Source: CALJUZ01 sp003387805
Lineage (GTDB): Bacteria; Bacillota; Limnochordia; Limnochordales; ZCTH02-B6
Direction of reading: 5' to 3'
Length of the DNA stretch: 6,383 bases
NCBI GenBank assembly: GCA_937975235.1
Contig: CALJUZ010000055.1
Location: 1-6,383 of the forward strand
The translations under genes and the position numbers were made by a program. Of this stretch, positions 1 to 4,249 are shown piece after piece (position 1 is the first letter of the stretch; the number at the start of each line of letters is the position of its first letter). The notes beneath the pieces were generated by a model that did not search any database, was not told the origin of the DNA, and saw only the letters and a list, made by a program, of their open reading frames with translations.

Positions 1-539
1 CGGCGGTGGAGCACCTCATCGCCCTGGGACACCGCCGTATTGCTTGCGTGACGGGCGCGGCGGGGCTCGTGTCGACCCGCCACCGGCTGGAGGGGTACCG
101 CCAGGCTATGGCCGCGGCGGGGCTGCCGGTGGACGAGCGCTGGATTGTGGACGGCGAGTCCACCAAAGCCGGCGGCCGCCGGGCCATGGAGAACCTGTTG
201 GCCATGGGCCTGGGCCGGGACGCGGAAGCGCCCACCGCGGTGTTTGCCGCCAACGACGTCATGGCCATCGGGGCGCTGCTGGCCGCCCGTGAAGCGGGGC
301 TGCGGGTGCCGGACGACGTGTCCATCGCCGGGTTTGACGGCATTCCCATGGCGGAAGTGGTTGATCCGCCGCTGACCACGGTGCAGCAGCCCATCTACGA
401 GCTGGGCCGCAAGCTGGCCGACGTCATTTTGACGCTGCTGGAGGCGGAGCGGCGCAAAGAAGCGCCGGTGCTGCAGGAAATCGTGCCGTGCCGCCTGGTG
501 GTGCGGGGCTCCACCGCGCCGCTCAGGGCACGGGCGTAG
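1..539 (+). CDS. LacI-family transcriptional regulator, C-terminal part (5' end outside window)
   Basis: The visible 178 codons (frame from base 3 to a TAG stop at 537-539) form the sugar-sensing, periplasmic-binding-protein-like domain of a LacI/GalR-family regulator. Family hallmarks are EHLIALGHRRIACVTG at the left edge, FAANDVMAIGALLAAREAGL (bases 246-305), VPDDVSIAGFDG (306-341) and DPPLTTVQQP (363-392). The reading frame is open to the window edge, and the homologous motif normally lies near the middle of a protein of about 330-350 residues, so the helix-turn-helix and hinge are upstream and unseen. A GTG at base 6 is not a plausible start. The gene lies directly upstream of, and co-oriented with, a sugar ABC transporter and an alpha-glucosidase-type gene, as in agl loci where the LacI-type AglR regulates the operon. 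That it represses these genes and senses their sugar is inference. Family assignment is firm; ligand and operator are unknown. Confidence 0.93.
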   Translation, partial: AVEHLIALGHRRIACVTGAAGLVSTRHRLEGYRQAMAAAGLPVDERWIVDGESTKAGGRRAMENLLAMGLGRDAEAPTAVFAANDVMAIGALLAAREAGLRVPDDVSIAGFDGIPMAEVVDPPLTTVQQPIYELGRKLADVILTLLEAERRKEAPVLQEIVPCRLVVRGSTAPLRARA

Positions 540-640
540 CTTCAGGCGTTTTGTTGTGTTGCCGGACGGGTTCGCCTTTATCAAAGGGGGTGGTGCCGCC
601 GAAGTGACCGAGAGGCAGGCAGCTCACGGGAAGAAGTGGT

Positions 641-794
641 GAAAGCGCGAACCGTCGCAGTGGAAACGCGCAGACCGTCGCAGTGGAAAAGTGCAAGCCG
701 TGACAGAGGAAACGCGCAGACCGTCGCACTGAAAAAGTGCAAGCCGCGACAGTGGAAACGCGCAAACCGTGGCAGTCGAAAAGCGCAGGGCAGT
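641..794. repeat. 23-bp tandem repeat array, about seven units of two alternating subtypes
   Basis: Unit boundaries are 641-662 (22 bp), 663-685, 686-708, 709-731, 732-754, 755-777 and a degenerate partial copy from 778. Each unit begins with GAAA or similar, carries a GCGCA or GTGCA core, then CCGT or CCGC, and most end in CAGTG. Two subtypes alternate. Type A (663, 709, 755) has GAAACGCGCA at the start; type B (686, 732) has AAAAGTGCAAGCC. The two best A copies (663 and 709) differ at one of 23 positions and the two B copies at three, while A and B differ at about six, so the array also has a 46-bp period. The unit length is not a multiple of three, which argues against a coding repeat. There are no variable spacers, so it is not a CRISPR array. 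Function is unknown; tandem protein-binding sites or a dispersed intergenic repeat family are possible. Confidence 0.9.
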
Positions 795-812
795 TTGTGA
801 TGAAGCCGGCCG

Positions 813-831
813 CCGCGGCGTGCAGCCGCGG
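813..831. repeat. Perfect inverted repeat, potential stem-loop in the leader
   Basis: CCGCGGC (813-819) pairs perfectly with GCCGCGG (825-831) around a five-base loop, GTGCA. It lies about 60 bases before the binding-protein start, so it would be in the mRNA leader if transcription begins upstream. No T-run follows, so it is not a canonical intrinsic terminator. CCGCGG cores are common in DNA this GC-rich, so it may be chance. Confidence 0.35.
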
Positions 832-844
832 GAGAGGCACGGGG

Positions 845-874
845 CCGGTCGACATTCGGCCGGTCGATATTCGA
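845..874. repeat. 15-bp direct repeat next to the ribosome-binding site, possible operator
   Basis: Two adjacent copies, CCGGTCGACATTCGG (845-859) and CCGGTCGATATTCGA (860-874), match at 13 of 15 positions. The second contains the near-palindrome TCGATATTCGA. The first sits inside the inverted repeat GGCCG (843-847) to CGGCC (857-861). The pair abuts the Shine-Dalgarno sequence, so a bound protein could block transcription or the duplication could simply be local. A role as operator for the upstream LacI-family protein is speculative; it does not match the classic CG-centred LacI/CcpA palindrome. Confidence 0.4.
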
Positions 875-881
875 AAGGAGG
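874..881 (+). promoter_or_regulatory. Ribosome-binding site that fixes the binding-protein start
   Basis: AAAGGAGG is an almost complete match to the anti-Shine-Dalgarno sequence. It is followed by eight bases and then GTG at 890, a near-ideal spacing. The frame stays open upstream to at least 737, but those codons would translate the 23-bp repeat, so this site decides for the GTG start. Confidence 0.88.
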
Positions 882-889
882 ACGCAGTC

Positions 890-2176
890 GTGCTGAAAGC
901 TCATCGTTGGCTCGGAACGGCGCTGGTGCTGGCCGTGGCCCTGAGTATGGCCGCGGCGCCCGCCTTCGCGCAGTCGGGCAGAGTGACGATGCTGGGCACG
1001 TGGGGCGGCCAGGAGCTGGAGGCGTTCCAGAAGGTGCTGGCCGCGTTCACCGAGCGGACGGGCATTGCAGTGGAGTTCACCGGTGACCGGGACTTGGTCG
1101 CGCTGCTGACGACCCGGGTGGCCGCGGGCAACCCGCCGGACCTGGCGGCGCTGCCGAACCCGGGGCAGATGCGGGAGTTTGCCGCGGAGGGCGCCCTGGT
1201 CGACCTGTCCACGTTCCTCGACATGGACCAGCTGCGCTCGGACTACGCCGAGACGTGGATTGACCTGGGCAGCTACGACGGCAAGCTGTACGCCATCTTC
1301 ATCAGCGCGGACCTGAAGAGCCTCGTCTGGTACAACCCGAAAGAGTTCGCCAAGCGGGGCTACGAGGTGCCGGCTACGTGGGACGAACTGATGGCGCTGA
1401 CCGAGCGCATGGCGCAGGACGGCTTCACGCCGTGGGCCATCGGTCTGGAGAGCGGCGCGGCCAGCGGCTGGCCGGGCACGGACTGGATCGAGGACATCAT
1501 GCTGCGCACGGCCGGCCCCGACGTGTACGACCAGTGGGTCAACCACGAAATTTCGTGGGACCACCCGGCCGTCAAGCGGGCCTTCGAGATTTTCGGCGAA
1601 ATCGCCCGCAATCCGCGCTACGTGTACGGCGGCGTGACGGGCGTGCTGTCCACCAACTTCGGCGATTCGCCCAACGTGCTGTTCACCGACCCGCCGCGGG
1701 CGTTCCTGCACCGGCAGGCCACGTTCATCCAAGGGTTCATCCAGGACAACAACCCCGGCCTCGTCCCGGGCGAGGACTATGACTTCTTCATGCTCCCGCC
1801 CATCGACGAGCGGTGGGGCGTGCCGGCCCTGGGAGCGGCGGACATGATCGCCATGTTCAACGACACGCCCGAAGCGCGGGCGCTGATGCAGTTCCTGGCG
1901 TCGCCCGAGGCTCAGGAAATCTGGGTGGGCGAGCTGGGCAAGCTGTCGCCCAACGTGCGGGTGAGCGAGGACGCGTACCCGGACGATCTGACCCGCAAGG
2001 CCGCGGCGCTGCTGGCTTCGGCCGACGTGTTCCGGTTTGACGGGTCGGACCTGATGCCGGCCGCGGTGGGCTCGGGCGCGTTCTGGGAAGGCGTGCTCAA
2101 CTACGTGGCCGGGGACGACCTGGACGACGTGCTGATGATGATCGAGGCCGCGGCCGAGGACGCGTACGGGCGGTAA
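890..2176 (+). CDS. AglE-like alpha-glucoside ABC transporter substrate-binding protein
   Basis: This 428-residue secreted solute-binding protein captures a sugar outside the membrane and delivers it to the permease encoded downstream. Residues 1-27 are a signal peptide: charged MLKAHRW, a hydrophobic core of about 15 residues, then APAFA before Gln28. The Ala-X-Ala site has no lipobox cysteine, so signal peptidase I processing is expected and the protein would be free rather than lipid-anchored. The mature part follows the extracellular sugar-binding fold: a strand plus GTWGGQELEAF, the AGNPPDLAALPNPGQ segment, YNPKEFAKRGYEVPATWDEL, the block at residues 185-216 including GTDWIEDIMLR, and LHRQATFIQGF near residue 274. 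These resemble AglE-type alpha-glucoside binding proteins more than MalE. The GTG start is set by AAAGGAGG eight bases upstream and by the signal peptide. Sugar specificity (maltose, trehalose, sucrose or longer alpha-glucosides) cannot be read from the sequence. Family confidence is high. Confidence 0.92.
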   Translation: MLKAHRWLGTALVLAVALSMAAAPAFAQSGRVTMLGTWGGQELEAFQKVLAAFTERTGIAVEFTGDRDLVALLTTRVAAGNPPDLAALPNPGQMREFAAEGALVDLSTFLDMDQLRSDYAETWIDLGSYDGKLYAIFISADLKSLVWYNPKEFAKRGYEVPATWDELMALTERMAQDGFTPWAIGLESGAASGWPGTDWIEDIMLRTAGPDVYDQWVNHEISWDHPAVKRAFEIFGEIARNPRYVYGGVTGVLSTNFGDSPNVLFTDPPRAFLHRQATFIQGFIQDNNPGLVPGEDYDFFMLPPIDERWGVPALGAADMIAMFNDTPEARALMQFLASPEAQEIWVGELGKLSPNVRVSEDAYPDDLTRKAAALLASADVFRFDGSDLMPAAVGSGAFWEGVLNYVAGDDLDDVLMMIEAAAEDAYGR

Positions 2177-2177
2177 A

Positions 2178-2190
2178 GCCCGGCGCGGGC
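2178..2190. repeat. Short stem-loop just after the binding-protein stop
   Basis: GCCCG (2178-2182) pairs with CGGGC (2186-2190) around three bases, beginning one base after the TAA stop. It is short, lacks a following T-run and may be chance in GC-rich DNA. Together with the longer inverted repeat at 2233-2270 it could protect the 3' end of the upstream message. Confidence 0.3.
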
Positions 2191-2232
2191 GTCGGCGCGG
2201 CGCCGTGACGTGACGAACGCCGTGCGGTGGCA

Positions 2233-2270
2233 CCGCGGGCGGGGCGGCCGAAGGCGGGTCCCGCCCGCGG
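2233..2270. promoter_or_regulatory. Strong intercistronic stem-loop between binding-protein and permease genes
   Basis: CCGCGGGCGGG (2233-2243) is the exact reverse complement of CCCGCCCGCGG (2260-2270), giving an all-GC 11-bp stem with a 16-base loop. It lies in the 198-base spacer between the two transporter genes, and no promoter is apparent there. No T-run follows, so full intrinsic termination is unlikely. In sugar transporter operons such as malE-malF, intercistronic stem-loops protect the upstream mRNA and allow the binding protein to be made in excess over the membrane subunits. The same role here is inferred from position. The rest of the spacer (2177-2357) shows no gene. Confidence 0.55.
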
Positions 2271-2357
2271 CCCCCGCGGCGTGCGCATGGCCGAGGCGGG
2301 GGCCGGCACCGTCCGCCGCTTCCCGCCTGGTGCTGCGGCGTTGGGGGATGGTCGGCT

Positions 2358-2364
2358 AAGGAGG
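2358..2364 (+). promoter_or_regulatory. Ribosome-binding site that fixes the permease start
   Basis: AAGGAGG lies ten bases before ATG at 2375. An in-frame GTG at 2366 starts only one base after this motif and is too close to use it. The next in-frame ATG (2393) is 28 bases away. The site therefore supports ATG 2375. Confidence 0.8.
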
Positions 2365-2374
2365 CGTGGCCGGG

Positions 2375-4249
2375 ATGTTAGCGAGCAACCGCATGGCGAG
2401 AGTTTGGGCTTGGCTGTTTGCCGCGCCGGCGTTCATCGTCGTCGGCTTCTACCTGGTGTATCCGGCGATTCATACGACGTACATGAGCTTCCTGGACCGG
2501 CGCCTGGAAAACTTCGTCGGCTTCGAGAATTACGTGCGCCTGTTTACGTCGTCGGCCACGCAGACGGCCATCCGCAACAATTTGCTCTGGCTGGTGGCGT
2601 TCACCGTGTTCACGGTGGCCATCGGGCTGCTGATGGCGGTTTTGACTGACCGGGTGCGCTACGAAAACGTCGCGCGCTCCATCATGTTTATGCCTATGGC
2701 GATTTCGTTCGCCGGGGCCGGCGTCATCTGGAAATTTATGTATGCCTACGTGCCGGCGGGCGACCCGCAAATCGGCCTGCTCAACGCCATCGTGGTGGCG
2801 CTGGGCGGCGAGCCCGTCGGCTGGCTGGTGGAGCGGCCGTGGATCAACAACTTCGCGCTCATCGCCGTGGGCGTCTGGATTTGGACCGGTTTCTGCATGG
2901 TCATTTTGTCCGCGGCGTACAAAGGCATCCCGAAGGAGCTGCTGGAGGCGGCCCGGGTGGACGGCGCCAACGAGTGGCAAGTGTTCTGGCGGGTGAGCCT
3001 GCCGTCCATCTGGCCCACCGTGGTGGTCGTGACGACGACCATGGTCATCAACGTGCTGAAAATCTTCGATATCATTTATGTCATGACCAACGGCAGCTTC
3101 GGCACCGAAGTGCTGGCCAACCGCATGTATAAGGAAATGTTCCAGTTCCGCAATCCGCACATGGCCAGCGCCATCGCCGTCGTTTTGTTTTTGGCCGTGC
3201 TGCCGGCTATGATAATGAACGTGCGGCGGCTGCGGGAGGAGAGCGGCCGGGGGCCCGACGAGTACAAGCCGTCGCTGTGGGAGAGGCTGCGGGCCCGGCG
3301 GGTGGTGCACGCGGCCGCGGGCCCGGCGGCGGGGACCTTCCGGGGCGGGCAGCCTGCACCGGCGCCGCGGCGGGTGCGTTCGTCGACGGCCCTGGAGCGG
3401 CTGGGGCGGTTGGTGTCGCGCAGCCTGGTCCACGTGGTGGTCATCGGCCTTTCCGTCGCGTGGATTTTGCCTACGGTGGGCCTGTTGGTCAGCTCGTTCC
3501 GTCCGGCGCCCCACGTGGCCCGCAGCGGCTGGTGGACCATTTTCACGGACTTGTTCAACCCGGAAAACTACACGCTGGCCAACTACGAGCACGTGCTGTC
3601 GACGCAGGGCATGTGGAAGTCGTTCCTGGACAGCTTCCTCATCGCCGTGCCGGGGACGCTGCTGCCCATGGCCATCGCGGCCTTCGCCGCATTCGCCTTC
3701 TCGTGGCTGCCCATGCGGGGCCGCAGCGGCTGGTTCGCCCTCATCGTCGCGCTGCTGGTGGTGCCGCTGCAGATGACGTTGATTCCGATTTTGCGGGCGT
3801 ACAGCCAGGTGGGGCTGGCGGGCACGCTGCCGGGCATCTGGCTGGCCCACACGGGCTACGGCCTGCCCTTTGCGATTTACTTGCTGCGCAATTTCTTCTC
3901 GTCGCTGCCGAAAGACTTGTTCGAGGCGGCGGCCATTGACGGCGCTTCGCCTCTGGGCGCCTTCTTCCGGCTGGCGCTGCCTATGTCCGTGCCGGCGCTG
4001 GCGTCGCTGGGGATTTTCCAGTTCTTGTGGGTTTGGAACGACCTTTTGGTAGCGCTGATTTATCTGGGCGGCACCGGCGGCCCGGTGCCTTTGACGCTGA
4101 AGCTGAGCAGCCTGGTAGGTTCGTACGGGCAGGAATGGCACGTGTTGACCGCGGCCGCGTTCGTGACCATGATCGTGCCGCTCATCGTGTTCTTCGCGCT
4201 GCAGCGCTACTTCGTGCGCGGAATTTTGGCCGGGGCGGTGAAGGGGTAG
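2375..4249 (+). CDS. Fused AglF-AglG-type sugar ABC transporter permease
   Basis: One 624-residue reading frame contains two complete binding-protein-dependent permease domains that are normally separate proteins of about 280-320 residues. The first half (about 1-283, AglF/MalF/UgpA-like) has predicted membrane segments near 10-32, 70-91, 101-124, 160-180, 214-236 and 264-283 and an EAA loop, EAARVDGANEWQVFWRVSLP, from Glu191. Residues 284-340 are a linker rich in Arg, Ala, Gly and Pro. The second half (about 341-624, AglG/MalG-like) has segments near 352-375, 420-445, 453-475, 484-505, 540-560 and 592-611, an EAA loop from Glu517 (EAAAIDGAS), and the AglG-like run FQFLWVWNDLLVALIYLG and tail YFVRGILAGAVKG. 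Both EAA loops, which dock the ATPase, are intact, so one chain could supply the full membrane channel. No internal stop or strong internal ribosome-binding site marks a second start. ATG 2375 is chosen because AAGGAGG lies ten bases upstream. No ATPase gene is in the window; a shared MsmK/MalK-type ATPase is inferred. Confidence 0.93.
   Translation: MLASNRMARVWAWLFAAPAFIVVGFYLVYPAIHTTYMSFLDRRLENFVGFENYVRLFTSSATQTAIRNNLLWLVAFTVFTVAIGLLMAVLTDRVRYENVARSIMFMPMAISFAGAGVIWKFMYAYVPAGDPQIGLLNAIVVALGGEPVGWLVERPWINNFALIAVGVWIWTGFCMVILSAAYKGIPKELLEAARVDGANEWQVFWRVSLPSIWPTVVVVTTTMVINVLKIFDIIYVMTNGSFGTEVLANRMYKEMFQFRNPHMASAIAVVLFLAVLPAMIMNVRRLREESGRGPDEYKPSLWERLRARRVVHAAAGPAAGTFRGGQPAPAPRRVRSSTALERLGRLVSRSLVHVVVIGLSVAWILPTVGLLVSSFRPAPHVARSGWWTIFTDLFNPENYTLANYEHVLSTQGMWKSFLDSFLIAVPGTLLPMAIAAFAAFAFSWLPMRGRSGWFALIVALLVVPLQMTLIPILRAYSQVGLAGTLPGIWLAHTGYGLPFAIYLLRNFFSSLPKDLFEAAAIDGASPLGAFFRLALPMSVPALASLGIFQFLWVWNDLLVALIYLGGTGGPVPLTLKLSSLVGSYGQEWHVLTAAAFVTMIVPLIVFFALQRYFVRGILAGAVKG

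Larger units (their letters stand above)
540..889. other. Gene-free region between regulator and binding-protein gene
   Basis: These 350 bases contain no credible gene. They hold, in order, about 100 bases of unremarkable sequence after the regulator stop, a 23-bp tandem repeat array (641-794), a GC-rich inverted repeat (813-831), a 15-bp direct repeat (845-874) and the ribosome-binding site of the next gene. The transporter promoter should lie here or upstream of the regulator, but no convincing -35/-10 pair was found; the T-rich stretch 549-582 has only poorly spaced partial matches. No intrinsic terminator follows the regulator, so readthrough from it is possible. Open frames crossing the region on both strands are artefacts of GC-rich sequence and of the repeat. 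Confidence 0.7.

Noticed and set aside
544..582. Intrinsic terminator or promoter after the regulator gene
   Set aside because: AGGCG (544-548) and CGCCT (573-577) give only a five-base stem with a 24-base loop and a short T stretch. Partial -35 and -10 matches such as TTGTTG and TTTATC are about 20 bases apart and weak.
641..794. CRISPR array
   Set aside because: The units are contiguous with no unique spacers and diverge from one another; no cas gene is near.
737..889. Possible N-terminal extension of the binding protein from an ATG at 737
   Set aside because: It would translate the repeat array and push the signal peptide about 50 residues inside the protein. GTG 890 has an excellent ribosome-binding site and gives a normal signal peptide.
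581..2233. Minus-strand open frame of 550 codons opposite the binding-protein gene and repeat array
   Set aside because: It is a shadow of the AglE-like gene. The part over the array is the 23-bp repeat read in shifting phases, and there is no ribosome-binding site or known domain.
2227..2374. Small gene in the spacer between the binding-protein and permease genes
   Set aside because: The open frame starting there runs on through the permease in another frame, lacks a ribosome-binding site and has no recognisable motif.
3224..3394. Permease fusion as a simple frameshift or assembly error
   Set aside because: The linker reads in one frame with the same high GC at third codon positions, without stop codons, and both flanking domains are intact. 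No base change is needed to explain it, though resequencing would settle it.
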